A stretch of DNA of 64,000 nucleotides from NCBI RefSeq assembly GCF_036227205.1, contig NZ_CP109442.1, positions 310,001-374,000 of the forward strand, read 5' to 3'. A model generated the notes under the pieces. It was given only the letters and a program-made list of their open reading frames with translations, was not told where the DNA came from and made no database searches. How positions within the stretch are numbered: the first letter of the stretch is position 1; every line of letters starts with the position of its first letter. Source of the stretch: Amycolatopsis sp. NBC_01480 (lineage in GTDB: Bacteria; Actinomycetota; Actinomycetes; Mycobacteriales; Pseudonocardiaceae). The position numbers were made by a program, and so were the translations under genes. This document shows positions 26,173 to 36,837 of the stretch, in pieces.

Positions 26173-26895
26173 TCAGCCTACGTCGCTCAGCGCCGGGGCC
26201 ATCAGCTTCGCCATCGCCGCGCCGACCGCCGCGTGACCGGCCCAGCCCCAGTGCATTCCGTCCGGGTTTCCCGCGCCGCTCAGCACATGCTCGCCGACGA
26301 CACCGGCGAGATCGAGCAACGGGACGTCGGTGCGCGCGGCCCACGAAGCCATCGCCGCGGCCGCGCCCGGACGCGCGGTGTGTACGCCGCCGTACGCGTC
26401 AGCACGGTGCACTGACGGCAGCATCCCGAAGATCGGCAGCTCCGGCCGCAGCACGCGCAACGCGGCCACAGACTGGTCGAGATAGTGCACCGTCAGCTTC
26501 GCAGGCAGGACCGCCGGACGGCCCCGCAGCGCGACGGAAAGCTTCGGCTGTGCGGCGAGGTAGGCGCCGCGGACGACCCGGCGCACGCCGTCGGGCCGCA
26601 GGTAGCGCAGCCCTTGACGCAGGTAGGTCGGCAGCGGCGACGGCAGGGTGTCCATGCTGCCGATCGCGAGCACGATCGCGTCGACGTGGTGCAGGTCGGC
26701 CCAGACGCGCGGGTCGCCGGTCAGCGACCACCACACGTCCCGGGCGGTCCAGCCGATGCCCGCGACCAGGTCCGCGTGCCCGCCCAGATCGGCCGCGGCG
26801 ATGTTCGGCCACAAGCGTGAATCGTCGGCGGGACAAGGCCCCTCGGGACCGTGGAAGCTCAGCGAATCGCCGAAGACCAGCAGGTGCGGCGCCAT
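26173..26895 (-). CDS. octT: SGNH-hydrolase-fold diglucosylglycerate octanoyltransferase
   Basis: The 240-residue protein has the SGNH block I LLVFGDSLSFHG with the nucleophile Ser, block III-like AIVLAIGSMDT, and block V GNPDGMHWGWAGH with catalytic Asp and His. In mycobacteria the gene at this exact position (Rv2418c) acylates diglucosylglycerate, the primer of methylglucose lipopolysaccharide (MGLP). Length and neighbours match. The start ATG is three bases from the gpgP stop. Assignment rests on motifs plus gene order. Confidence 0.82.
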   Translation of the reverse strand: MAPHLLVFGDSLSFHGPEGPCPADDSRLWPNIAAADLGGHADLVAGIGWTARDVWWSLTGDPRVWADLHHVDAIVLAIGSMDTLPSPLPTYLRQGLRYLRPDGVRRVVRGAYLAAQPKLSVALRGRPAVLPAKLTVHYLDQSVAALRVLRPELPIFGMLPSVHRADAYGGVHTARPGAAAAMASWAARTDVPLLDLAGVVGEHVLSGAGNPDGMHWGWAGHAAVGAAMAKLMAPALSDVG

Positions 26896-26898
26896 CGA

Positions 26899-27513
26899 TC
26901 AGCCGGTGATGCCCGCGTTGTACGCGTGCAGCCGCCACTTCCCGTCGCGGCGGCCGAGCTCCACCCAGTGGCAGTTCATGATGCCGCCCAGCGACGGCCA
27001 GATCTCGATCGGCAGGCCCAGCAGCTTCGCCGTGAGCGCGACGATCAGCCCGCCGTGCGAGGCGAGCAGCACCGCGTCGCCGACGTCGGAATTGGGCTGC
27101 AGCAGGTCGTTGACGACCTCGCCCGCGCGCCCGGCGACGTCCACTCGCGACTCCCCGCCGGGCGGCGCCCAGGCCGCGTCGGTGCGCCATCGGTCGCGCT
27201 CACCGGGGTAGGCGGCGTCGACCTCGGCGCCGGTCATGCCCTGCCACTCGCCCAGGTGCGTCTCGCGCAAGCGCTTGTCGATGCGCAGCGGGACGCCGAT
27301 GGCCTCGGTCAGCACCGTGGCGGTGTCGGTGGCGCGGCGCAGGTCCGACGCGATCACCAGGTCCGGGGAGAACCGCGCGAGCGCGGGGACGGCGAACCGC
27401 GCCTGGTTCCAGCCGACCGGGGTCAGCGCGGAGTCCAGGTGCCCCTGCATGCGGCCGGCGGCGTTGTAGTCGGTCTCGCCGTGGCGCCAGAGGAGCAGCC
27501 GTCGCGGGCTCAC
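26899..27513 (-). CDS. gpgP: Glucosyl-3-phosphoglycerate phosphatase, histidine phosphatase family
   Basis: The 204-residue protein has the phosphoglycerate-mutase-like RHGE core LLLWRHGETDYN near residue 9, the second catalytic segment ASHGGLIVAL near 155, and LRETHLGEWQGM. In mycobacteria GpgP (Rv2419c) dephosphorylates glucosyl-3-phosphoglycerate in MGLP synthesis and sits between octT and rsfS as here. GTG 27513 overlaps the rsfS stop (GTGA). Confidence 0.87.
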   Translation of the reverse strand: MSPRRLLLWRHGETDYNAAGRMQGHLDSALTPVGWNQARFAVPALARFSPDLVIASDLRRATDTATVLTEAIGVPLRIDKRLRETHLGEWQGMTGAEVDAAYPGERDRWRTDAAWAPPGGESRVDVAGRAGEVVNDLLQPNSDVGDAVLLASHGGLIVALTAKLLGLPIEIWPSLGGIMNCHWVELGRRDGKWRLHAYNAGITG

Positions 27514-27920
27514 GCGTCCAGGTCCTCGACCTCGTCGTCGGCCTCGTCGGCCGGGGGCTGGTCGAGGCCCTCGACCTCGATGCGCGGGCAGTCCTTCCAC
27601 AGCCGCTCCAGGCCGTAGAACGAGCGCTCCTCCTGGTGCTGGACGTGCACGACCACGTCGACGTAGTCGAGCAGGACCCAGCGGCCCTCGCGGGCGCCTT
27701 CGCGGCGGACCGGCTTGTGCCCGCCGACCCGCAGCTGCTCCTCGACGTTGTCGACGATCGCGCCGACCTGGCGCTCGTTGGGCGCGGAGGCGATCACGAA
27801 GGCGTCGGTGATCACGAGCTGGTCGGACACGTCCAGCACGACGACGTCGCTGGCCTTCTTGTCGGCGGCCGCGTGTGCGGCCGCCACGGCCAGCTCTCGT
27901 GCCTGGGACGTCGCTGCCAC
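27510..27920 (-). CDS. rsfS: Ribosome silencing factor
   Basis: The 136-residue protein has the RsfS/Iojap core: VVVLDVSDQLVITDAFVIAS, NERQVGAIVD, GREGRWVLLDY-like EGRWVLLDYVDVVVHVQHQ, and ERSFYGLERLW. It binds ribosomal protein uL14 and blocks subunit joining under nutrient limitation. It is paired with nadD upstream, as in most bacteria. The C-terminal tail is acidic. Confidence 0.95.
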   Translation of the reverse strand: MAATSQARELAVAAAHAAADKKASDVVVLDVSDQLVITDAFVIASAPNERQVGAIVDNVEEQLRVGGHKPVRREGAREGRWVLLDYVDVVVHVQHQEERSFYGLERLWKDCPRIEVEGLDQPPADEADDEVEDLDA

Positions 27921-27974
27921 GGTGCTCCTTCAGGGTTCGGGGTATGCCCGACGAGGGTACCCGTGCCCCCGGAG

Positions 27975-28574
27975 TCACTCACCCTGGTCCTTGCGGTAGA
28001 GGTCCTTCTTGGCGATGTAGCGCACCACGCCGTCGGGCACGAGGTACCAGACGGGCTCACCGCTCTCCACCCGCTCGCGGCACGCGGTGGACGAGATCGC
28101 CATGGCCGTCACCTCGACGAGGCTGACCTTCCCGCTGGGCAGATGGCGGGAATTGAGCCGGTAACCGGGCCGCGTGACGCCGATGAAATGGGCGAAGTCG
28201 AACAGCTCGTCGGCCTTGTGCCAGGTCAGGATCTGCTCCAGCGCGTCGGCGCCGGTGATGAAGAACAGCTGGTCCTGCGGGTACTCCTCGTGCAGGTCCC
28301 GGAGCGTGTCCACGGTGTAGGTCCGGCCGCTGCGGTCGATGTCGACGCGGCTGACCGAGAACACCGGGTTGGACGCGGTGGCGATCACCGTCATCAGGTA
28401 CCGGTCCTCGGCGCGGGTGATCCGGCGCGCGGTCTTCTGCCAGGGCTGTCCCGTCGGCACGAAGATGACCTCGTCCAGCGCGAACCGCGACTGGACCTCA
28501 CTGGCCGCGACGAGGTGGCCGTGGTGCACAGGGTCGAACGTGCCGCCCATGACCCCGATGCGGCGTGGTGACAT
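27975..28574 (-). CDS. nadD: Nicotinate-nucleotide adenylyltransferase
   Basis: The 199-residue enzyme makes deamido-NAD from nicotinate mononucleotide and ATP. It shows [22 protein letters not shown] with the GTFDP and HxGH nucleotidyltransferase motifs, and the C-terminal [13 protein letters not shown] segment. ATG 28574 gives the standard N-terminus. It heads the minus-strand cluster through rsfS, gpgP, octT and degV. Upstream in relatives one finds proA; here an accessory region begins instead. Confidence 0.95.
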   Translation of the reverse strand: MSPRRIGVMGGTFDPVHHGHLVAASEVQSRFALDEVIFVPTGQPWQKTARRITRAEDRYLMTVIATASNPVFSVSRVDIDRSGRTYTVDTLRDLHEEYPQDQLFFITGADALEQILTWHKADELFDFAHFIGVTRPGYRLNSRHLPSGKVSLVEVTAMAISSTACRERVESGEPVWYLVPDGVVRYIAKKDLYRKDQGE

Positions 28575-28896
28575 AACGCGTGAGCCTATACGCGCGGGCG
28601 CGCGAAGGCCTGCCGCTCGGCTGCGATGTGGGTGACGCGGTGCACGGCCCGGCCTCCCCGCTCCCCGGGGGAAGCCGGCCGCGCACCGCACCCGGCGGTC
28701 AAGGGGGTCCATCGCCGGGCAACCCGTCGCCTCCCCCGAGAGGGACCGGTCGCCCGGGAGAGTCGCGAGCCGGGCCGTCCTTACGCGGGTCTCGATGGTG
28801 ATTGAGGTCACAACACGGTGGGTTTCCGGTTGTGAGCGGACCGTTCGCGACCCCGTCGGTTCCCGGACTGTCGGGGTGATGGGGTAGACCGGGGGC
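28575..28896. other. Divergent intergenic region between nadD and recQ, with GC-rich structure
   Basis: This 322-bp region contains several possible stems, for example GGCCCGGCCTCCCCG/CGGGGGAAGCCGGCC-type pairings near 28650-28690 and GTCGCCTCCCCCGAGAGGGACCGG-type pairings near 28725-28755 (outlines). I could not match it to a known riboswitch. It must hold the promoters of both genes. Confidence 0.4.
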
Positions 28897-31005
28897 GTGG
28901 ACACCACCGAAGCCCTGCGCGAACGCGCCGAGACCCTGCTCCGTGCGCTCGCCGGCGACAACGCGACCCTGCGCGAGGACCAGTGGACGGCGATCGAGGC
29001 ACTGGTCGCGCACCATCGGCGCGCGCTCGTCGTGCAGCGCACCGGCTGGGGCAAGTCGGCCGTGTACTTCCTGGCCACGGCCCTGCTGCGGGAGCAGGGC
29101 GCGGGCCCGACCGTGATCGTCTCGCCGCTGCTCGCGCTGATGCGCAACCAGATCTCGGCCGCCGCGCGGGCCGGGATCCAGGCGGCGACGATCAACTCCG
29201 CGAACGCGCAGGAGTGGGACCAGGTGCAGGCGGCCGTCGTCGCGGGTGAGATCGACGTGCTGCTGGTCAGCCCCGAACGGCTGAACAACCCGGACTTCCG
29301 CGACGCCGTGCTGCCCAAGCTCACCGCCAGCGCCGGCCTGCTGGTGGTCGACGAGGCGCACTGCATCTCCGACTGGGGCCACGACTTCCGGCCGGACTAC
29401 CGGCGGCTGCGCACGCTGCTGGGCGACCTGCCCGACGGCGTGCCGGTGCTGGCCACCACCGCGACGGCCAACGACCGGGTCGCCACGGACGTCGCCGACC
29501 AGCTGGGCATCGGCAACGGCGGCGACACGCTGGTGCTGCGCGGCCCGCTCGACCGCGAGAGCCTGCGGCTGGCGGTGGCGGAGCTGCCCACCGACCAGGC
29601 CCGGCTGGCCTGGCTCGCCGAGCACTTGGCGGAGCTGCCCGGGTCCGGGATCATCTACACGCTCACCGTCGCGGCGGCCCACGACGTGGCGGCGCTGCTG
29701 GGCGAGCGCGGCTACCCGGTCGCGGCGTACACCGGCAAGACCGACCCGGCCGACCGGCAGGCCGCGGAGGACGACCTGCTGGGCAACCGGGTGAAGGCGC
29801 TCGTTGCGACTTCGGCGCTGGGCATGGGGTTCGACAAGCCGGACCTGGGTTTCGTGGTGCACCTGGGCGCGCCTTCGTCGCCGATCGCGTACTACCAGCA
29901 GGTCGGGCGCGCCGGGCGCGGGGTCGAGCGGGCGGAGGTGGTGCTGCTGCCCGGGCGCGAGGACCGGGCGATCTGGGCGTACTTCGGCTCGCTCGCGTTC
30001 CCGGACGAGCTGCGCGTCTCGCAGGTGCTGGAGTCGCTGGCGTACGCCGGCCGTCCACTTTCGACAGCCGCGCTGGAGCCGACCGTCGAGCTTTCCCGCT
30101 CCCGGCTGGAAATGGTGCTGAAGGTGCTGGACGTCGACGGCGCCGTGCGGCGGGTGCGCGGCGGCTGGGAAAGCACCGGGCAGCCATGGGAATACGACCG
30201 GGAGCGGTACGCGCGGGTGAGTTCCGCGCGCACCGCCGAGCAGGACGCGATGCTCGGCTACATCGCGACCACCGGCTGCCGGATGGAGTACCTGCGCCAC
30301 CAGCTCGACGACCCCGACGCCGCGCCCTGCGGCCGATGCGACAACTGCACGGGACAACACTGGGACACCTCGGTTTCGGAGGAGGTCGCGGGCGCGACGC
30401 GGGAACGGCTGGACCGGCCGGGCGTCGCGGTCGCCCCGCGCAAGCAGTGGCCGAGCGGGATGAGCGGCCTCGACGTCCCGCTGTCGGGCCGCATCGCGGC
30501 GGGCGATCTGGCCGAGCCGGGCCAGGTGCTGGGCCGGCTGACCGACGTCGGCTGGGGCTCGCGGCTGCGTGAGCTGCTGGGCCCGGGCGCGGCGGACGTC
30601 GAGGTGCCCGAGAACGTGTTCCAGGCCTGCGTGAAGGTGCTCGCGGGGTGGCAGTGGGCGGAGCGCCCGGTGGCGGTCGTCGAGGTGCCGTCGGTGACGC
30701 GCCCGCGGCTGACGCACAGCCTGGCCGCGAAGCTGTCGGAGATCGGGCGGCTGGAGTTCCTGGGCGCGCTGGAATCGGCCGGCCCGCCGCCCCGGCAGGC
30801 GAACAGCGCCCAGCGGCTCGCGGACCTGTGGCGCCGGCTCAGCCTGCCCGAGGACGTCGCCGCCCGCGTCGCCGCGACCACCGGGCCGATCCTGCTGGTC
30901 GACGATGTCATCGACACCGGCTGGACGATGACCCTGGCCACCCGGCTGCTGCGGCGGTCCGGGGCGAAGGCGGTGCTGCCGTTCGCGTTGGCCAGCACGG
31001 CCTGA
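28897..31005 (+). CDS. RecQ-family DNA helicase with C-terminal phosphoribosyltransferase-like domain
   Basis: The 702-residue protein from GTG 28897 has the superfamily II helicase motifs: GWGKSAVYF (Walker A variant), [15 protein letters not shown] near residue 150, ATTATAND, and the C-terminal helicase segment [14 protein letters not shown] with [10 protein letters not shown] RecQ zinc site (CRMEYLRHQ then CGRCDNC) lies near residue 465-485. Residues from about 590 contain a PRPP-loop-like motif [13 protein letters not shown] near 666, as in type I phosphoribosyltransferases such as ComF. The Walker A has GWGKS instead of GxGKS-T. Confidence 0.88.
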   Translation: MDTTEALRERAETLLRALAGDNATLREDQWTAIEALVAHHRRALVVQRTGWGKSAVYFLATALLREQGAGPTVIVSPLLALMRNQISAAARAGIQAATINSANAQEWDQVQAAVVAGEIDVLLVSPERLNNPDFRDAVLPKLTASAGLLVVDEAHCISDWGHDFRPDYRRLRTLLGDLPDGVPVLATTATANDRVATDVADQLGIGNGGDTLVLRGPLDRESLRLAVAELPTDQARLAWLAEHLAELPGSGIIYTLTVAAAHDVAALLGERGYPVAAYTGKTDPADRQAAEDDLLGNRVKALVATSALGMGFDKPDLGFVVHLGAPSSPIAYYQQVGRAGRGVERAEVVLLPGREDRAIWAYFGSLAFPDELRVSQVLESLAYAGRPLSTAALEPTVELSRSRLEMVLKVLDVDGAVRRVRGGWESTGQPWEYDRERYARVSSARTAEQDAMLGYIATTGCRMEYLRHQLDDPDAAPCGRCDNCTGQHWDTSVSEEVAGATRERLDRPGVAVAPRKQWPSGMSGLDVPLSGRIAAGDLAEPGQVLGRLTDVGWGSRLRELLGPGAADVEVPENVFQACVKVLAGWQWAERPVAVVEVPSVTRPRLTHSLAAKLSEIGRLEFLGALESAGPPPRQANSAQRLADLWRRLSLPEDVAARVAATTGPILLVDDVIDTGWTMTLATRLLRRSGAKAVLPFALASTA

Positions 31006-31123
31006 GCCGGGGACCGGCGGCCCGGCCCGGGGAATCTTTACCGGAATGTTTCGTCCGGATCTTTCGGCAACCGGACGAATCTGGCAAAGTGCCGTTCCAC
31101 TCACCGCAGACGTGGAGGTCACC

Positions 31124-32413
31124 GTGCCCGAACCGACGAAGGATGTCCAGGTACGGCACCGGCTTCCGGTGCGCAAGCTCTTCGCCGCCAGTGCGGGCAA
31201 CGCCCTCGAGTGGTTCGATTGGACGGTCTACGCGACGTTCAGCATCTACTTCGCGAGCGCGTTCTTCCCGCCGGGCAACGACACCCTGGCCCTGATCAAC
31301 ACCTTCGGCACGTACGCGCTGGCGTTCTTCTTCCGGCCGCTCGGCGGGGTGCTGCTGGGCCGGTTCGCCGACGTGCACGGGCGCAAGCCCGCGATGATCC
31401 TCACCATCGTGCTGATGGCGGGCGGCTCGGTGGCGATCGGCGTGCTGCCGACGTTCGAGCAGGTCGGCTGGCTCGCGCCGATCCTGTTGCTGCTCGCCCG
31501 CGTGGCGCAAGGGCTTTCACTCGGCGGCGAGGTGTCGAACGCGTCGGCGTACCTCGGGGAGATCGCGCCGCCGAAGCGCCGCGGGCGGTACTCGTCGTTC
31601 TTCTACATCTCCACCGGCTCGGCCGTGCTGGTCGCGACCGTGCTCGGCTTCGTCCTGGCGCGCACCATGGACAAGGCGGAGCTGACTTCGTACGGCTGGC
31701 GGATCCCGTTCCTGCTCGGCGGGGTGCTCGGGGTCATCGGCCTGTGGCTGCGGCGCAGTCTCGCCGAGACCGAGCTGTTCGAGAAGAACAAGGGCGCGGC
31801 GAAGCGCGTCGAGAAGCCGTTGCGGACCACGCTGACCGAGCACCCGAAGGCCGTCGGGCAGCTGATCGGCTTCACCATGCTCTCGACCCTTTGCTACTAC
31901 ACGTTTTTCAGCGCGCTCACGTCCTTCGCGGTGAAGACCCGCGGGGTCAGCGACGTCGACGCGTTCCTCGCGCTGTCCATCGCCACGGCGCTGTTCGTCG
32001 CGCTGCAGTACCCGATGGGCGCGCTCGCCGACCGCGCCGGGCGCAAGCCGCAGCTACTGGTCTGGGCCGGGCTGACGGCGCTGGTGATCGTGCCGCTGTC
32101 CTATCTGGTGCAGCCGGGCCTCGGCGGGGTGCTCGTGATGTTCTGCGTCGGGCTCGGGCTCTACACGGCGATGACGTCCCTGGCGCCGGCAATCATGAGC
32201 GAGCTCTTCCCCACCGAACTGCGCGGGCTGGGCATCGGCGCCTGGTACAACCTCACCGTCGCCGTCTTCGGTGGCACCGCGCCGCTTGTGCTGAGCGCGC
32301 TCTCTGCGGCCGGCGCGTCGGTGGTGTTCTTCTGGTACGTCGCGGTCGCCGCGGCCATCTCGTTCTTCGTGATCCTGCGCATGCCGGAGACGAAGGGCAG
32401 TGAGCTGCGGTAA
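31124..32413 (+). CDS. MFS metabolite:proton symporter (MHS family)
   Basis: The 429-residue transporter has about 12 helices and the MHS-type start SAGNALEWFDWTVYATF, the loop 2-3 motif GRFADVHGRKPAM, and the LARVAQGLSLGGEVSNASAYLGE region. Family members (KgtP, ProP, ShiA) take up dicarboxylates, betaines or aromatic acids. GTG 31124 was chosen because GGAGG lies five bases upstream. The longer frame would add 26 residues without a ribosome binding site. Confidence 0.9.
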   Translation: MPEPTKDVQVRHRLPVRKLFAASAGNALEWFDWTVYATFSIYFASAFFPPGNDTLALINTFGTYALAFFFRPLGGVLLGRFADVHGRKPAMILTIVLMAGGSVAIGVLPTFEQVGWLAPILLLLARVAQGLSLGGEVSNASAYLGEIAPPKRRGRYSSFFYISTGSAVLVATVLGFVLARTMDKAELTSYGWRIPFLLGGVLGVIGLWLRRSLAETELFEKNKGAAKRVEKPLRTTLTEHPKAVGQLIGFTMLSTLCYYTFFSALTSFAVKTRGVSDVDAFLALSIATALFVALQYPMGALADRAGRKPQLLVWAGLTALVIVPLSYLVQPGLGGVLVMFCVGLGLYTAMTSLAPAIMSELFPTELRGLGIGAWYNLTVAVFGGTAPLVLSALSAAGASVVFFWYVAVAAAISFFVILRMPETKGSELR

Positions 32414-32479
32414 TCCCCTCGGTCCCGCTCGGGGCGGGTCGCTAGGCTTCAGCGACTCGGCAACCGAAGGAGGGACACC

Positions 32480-34207
<1,728 letters not shown>

Positions 34208-34208
34208 C

Positions 34209-35492
34209 TCACGACTCGCCGTGCTCGGCGAACATTCGGCGCTTCAGCGCGGGAATCGAGCCGACGACCGCGAACATGCTGCGGGACATCGCGCGGGCGA
34301 AGCGGTTCTCGGTGACGAAATCCTCGGCGCTGCGGGCCGAGGCGCGCACCGCCTGGAAGCCGTACACGCGCATCCGGTGCTCGTAGTCCGCGACGGCCGC
34401 GCGGACCTCCCCAGCGTCGATCAGGTTGGCACCGATCAGGTTGCGGCACAACAACTGCGCGTCCCGCAGCGCCGTGTTGGCGCCGATCCCACGGAACGGC
34501 GTCATGCTGTGCACGGCGTCGCCCAGCAGGGTGACTGGACCGGTCTCCCACGGTTCGACCGGCACGGAGGTCTTGATCGGCAGGCGGCTCACGGTGCCCT
34601 CGGGCGACAGCTCCACCAGCCGGGACAGGCCCGGGTGCCAGCCCCGGATCTGGTCCAGCACCACGGCGCGCAGCCCGGCACCGTCCAGTTCGGACAGTCC
34701 ATCCGGGAGGCGCCGGGCCGACGCGCCGTACGCCCAGGTCACGTAGCTGCCGGTGTTGTCGAACAGCACCGGGTCGACGGCGGCGGTCTCGTCGTTCACC
34801 TCGGCGCCGGCGAATTCGTGCGGCGCGGTGAACATCGCGCGGCCGCGTGGCGGGAGCACGAAGTTCGGCCCCGCCGTCAGCCGGGCGGGCACGAGGCCCC
34901 GGGTCTCCGCGGTCAGCGGGTACTTGCCGACGACCGCGGTGATCCCGGTGTCCACCCGTCCGGCGTGCGGCAGCAGTAACGCGCGCACGCGTGAATTCGC
35001 GCCGTCGGCCCCCACGACCAGGTCCGCTTCGGCCGTGGTGCCGTCCGCGAAGAAACACGTGACGCCGTTCGGCCCGGTCTCGTAGCGGACGAACTCCTTG
35101 TCGTACCAGAGGATCCCGTCGAGCCCGGCGGAAAGCACCTGGTGCAGCGAGATCCGGCTGACCGAGTGGTGCGCGGCGGCCGGGTCCGCCCCCGTCTCCT
35201 CGTCGATCACGGCCAGCTCCCGCAGCTGCTCGGTGACGAACGCGAAGTCGCCGGTCCCCTTCCCGCGCGTGGCCAGGAACCGCTCCCACGCGGGCGCCGG
35301 CAGGCACTCGTGCAGCGCGGCCGAGCCGTGCGGGTTGATGTGCAAACGGTAGCCCTGCAACCGTTCCGTGCGGGTGCGGCTGCGCTCGTACACCGCGACC
35401 TCCACGCCGGCCGCCGCCAGCCCGTGCGCCAGGCACAGCCCGCCGGTGCCGCCGCCGATCACGGCCACTCTCAGGTTCTCGCTCATGGTCAC
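34209..35492 (-). CDS. FAD-dependent monooxygenase (aromatic hydroxylase type)
   Basis: The 427-residue flavoprotein has the dinucleotide-binding motif VIGGGTGGLCLAHGLAAAG near residue 10, the DG motif GADGANSRVRALLLP near 168 and the GD motif LLGDAVHSMTPFRGIGAN near 306. This matches group A flavin monooxygenases acting on phenols or polyketides. It is transcribed divergently from a TetR gene 87 bp away, which carries an obvious repeat, so it is probably that regulator's target. Substrate unknown. Confidence 0.9.
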   Translation of the reverse strand: MTMSENLRVAVIGGGTGGLCLAHGLAAAGVEVAVYERSRTRTERLQGYRLHINPHGSAALHECLPAPAWERFLATRGKGTGDFAFVTEQLRELAVIDEETGADPAAAHHSVSRISLHQVLSAGLDGILWYDKEFVRYETGPNGVTCFFADGTTAEADLVVGADGANSRVRALLLPHAGRVDTGITAVVGKYPLTAETRGLVPARLTAGPNFVLPPRGRAMFTAPHEFAGAEVNDETAAVDPVLFDNTGSYVTWAYGASARRLPDGLSELDGAGLRAVVLDQIRGWHPGLSRLVELSPEGTVSRLPIKTSVPVEPWETGPVTLLGDAVHSMTPFRGIGANTALRDAQLLCRNLIGANLIDAGEVRAAVADYEHRMRVYGFQAVRASARSAEDFVTENRFARAMSRSMFAVVGSIPALKRRMFAEHGES

Positions 35493-35528
35493 TCCCCTTG
35501 GTCTCGGCGTCCATAATTATCCGTATAG

Positions 35529-35561
35529 ATGATTAAGTCAACCGTGAGGATGATTGAGTCA
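35529..35561. promoter_or_regulatory. Candidate TetR operator: direct repeat in the divergent promoter
   Basis: ATGATTAAGTCA (35529-35540) and ATGATTGAGTCA (35550-35561) are spaced 21 bp start to start, two helical turns. The region is strikingly AT-rich for this genome and lies between the monooxygenase (minus) and TetR (plus) genes. Confidence 0.65.
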
Positions 35562-35578
35562 CCGGCTAGGCTGAGCCC

Positions 35579-36199
35579 GTGCCCGAGAACAGCCCCCGCC
35601 GCTCCCCCCGCCCCGGCGAGCGTCAGCGCGATCGCGAACGCACGCGGGCGCGGATCCTCGAAGCGGCGAAGGCGGAATTCGGCAGCAAGGGTTACGCCGC
35701 GGCGCGCGTGGGCGAGATCGCCGAACGCGCGGGCGTCAACAAACAGCTGATCTCGTACTACTTCGGCGGCAAGGAAGGCCTGTACAACGAGCTGAACAGC
35801 CCGGTGTACCAAGGATTCTCCGCGCTCGCGGGGACGGACCGGCCGCTCGCGGAGGTCGCGGCGGACTTCGTGCGCACCGGCCTCGCCGACACCGACCTCG
35901 GCCGGCTCTTCCTGTGGGAGAACCTCACCGACGGCGCGCCGGACGCGGTCGGCGTGGAGGCGCAGCGCGAGTTCCTGCGCGGCCAGGTCGACTACGTGCG
36001 CGCCCGGCAGGAGGCCGGCGACTTCCCCGAGGACGTCGACCCCGCGGCGCTGATGCTGATGCTGATGGCGGCGGCGAGCGCGTCGCTGGCGTTCCCGCGG
36101 GTCGCGCGCGCGATCACCGGCCAGGACCCCTCGTCACCCGAGTTCGCCGAGGAGTACGCGGAGCAGCTCGCCCGCGTCGTGCGGCACCTCAAGCGGTAG
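35579..36199 (+). CDS. TetR/AcrR family transcriptional regulator
   Basis: The 206-residue regulator starts at GTG 35579. The helix-turn-helix is ARILEAAKAEFGSKGYAAARVGEIAERAGVNKQLISYYFGGKEGLY in outline, residues about 20-65, with the typical ISYYF recognition helix. The ligand domain follows. It probably represses the divergent monooxygenase gene through the direct repeat between them. Its 3' end overlaps that of the convergent TetR gene by 11 bp. Confidence 0.9.
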   Translation: MPENSPRRSPRPGERQRDRERTRARILEAAKAEFGSKGYAAARVGEIAERAGVNKQLISYYFGGKEGLYNELNSPVYQGFSALAGTDRPLAEVAADFVRTGLADTDLGRLFLWENLTDGAPDAVGVEAQREFLRGQVDYVRARQEAGDFPEDVDPAALMLMLMAAASASLAFPRVARAITGQDPSSPEFAEEYAEQLARVVRHLKR

Positions 36200-36767
36200 C
36201 GAGCAGCGCCACCAGCTCGTCGGCCAGCTCCGGGCCGAGCGGCTCGTGCGTCGCCAGCAGCCGGTACCAGAGCGTGCCGAAGACGACGTCGAGCACGGTG
36301 CCCCGCTTGAGCCCGTCCGGCAGCTCGTCCCGCTCGACCGCCCTGGTCACGATGCGGTCCAGCACTTCGCGGCGTCGCGAAAGGAAGTCCTCGCGGAAGC
36401 GGTCGCCGAACACCGGGTCGAGCTGGGCCTGGGCCATCAGCGCCCGCAGCGTGTCGCTCACCGGCTGCTTGGTGCCGAGCGCGAACGTGGCGACCAGGAA
36501 CTCGCGCAGGTCCTCGGCGAACGAGCCGTGGTCGGGCACCGGCACGATCAAGTCGGCCTTGGTCGCCAGCGCCTCCATCAGCACGTCCGCCTTCGACGGC
36601 CACCACCGGTAGACGGTCTGCTTGCCCGCGCCCGAACGCGCGGCGATGCCTTCGACCGTCAGGCCGGCGTACCCGACCTCGACGATCAGCTCCAGGGTGG
36701 CGGCGAGGATCGCGTCCCGGCTCTGCTCGCTGCGCTTGCGGCCGGGACGAGGGGGCTGGTCGGTCAT
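36189..36767 (-). CDS. TetR/AcrR family transcriptional regulator
   Basis: The 192-residue regulator starts at ATG 36767 (TDQPPRPGRKRSEQ). The helix-turn-helix covers about residues 15-58 (AILAATLELIVEVGYAG, then GKQTVYRWWPSKADVL), followed by a TetR_C-type domain. It is divergent from the SDR gene across a palindromic site (36785-36816) and likely regulates it and itself. It overlaps the convergent TetR gene by 11 bp at the 3' end. Confidence 0.9.
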   Translation of the reverse strand: MTDQPPRPGRKRSEQSRDAILAATLELIVEVGYAGLTVEGIAARSGAGKQTVYRWWPSKADVLMEALATKADLIVPVPDHGSFAEDLREFLVATFALGTKQPVSDTLRALMAQAQLDPVFGDRFREDFLSRRREVLDRIVTRAVERDELPDGLKRGTVLDVVFGTLWYRLLATHEPLGPELADELVALLATA

Positions 36768-36784
36768 GGGAAACGATGGTAGCG

Positions 36785-36816
36785 TAATTCGAGACGAGAC
36801 GGCACGGTTCGAATTA
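36785..36816. promoter_or_regulatory. Candidate TetR operator: inverted repeat TAATTCGA-N16-TCGAATTA
   Basis: TAATTCGA (36785-36792) and TCGAATTA (36809-36816) are exact complements with 16 bp between. The site lies between the divergent TetR and SDR starts and overlaps where both promoters must be. Confidence 0.7.
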
Positions 36817-36837
36817 GGTTCAGCACTAGGAGAACAC

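Noticed and set aside
25263..26909. 548-codon plus-strand frame opposite DegV and octT
   Set aside because: It overlaps two genes with clear family motifs in conserved order and has no recognisable domain.
28575..28896. Cyclic-di-AMP or other known riboswitch
   Set aside because: I compared remembered consensus cores and found no ordered match; kept only as an unexplained structured region.
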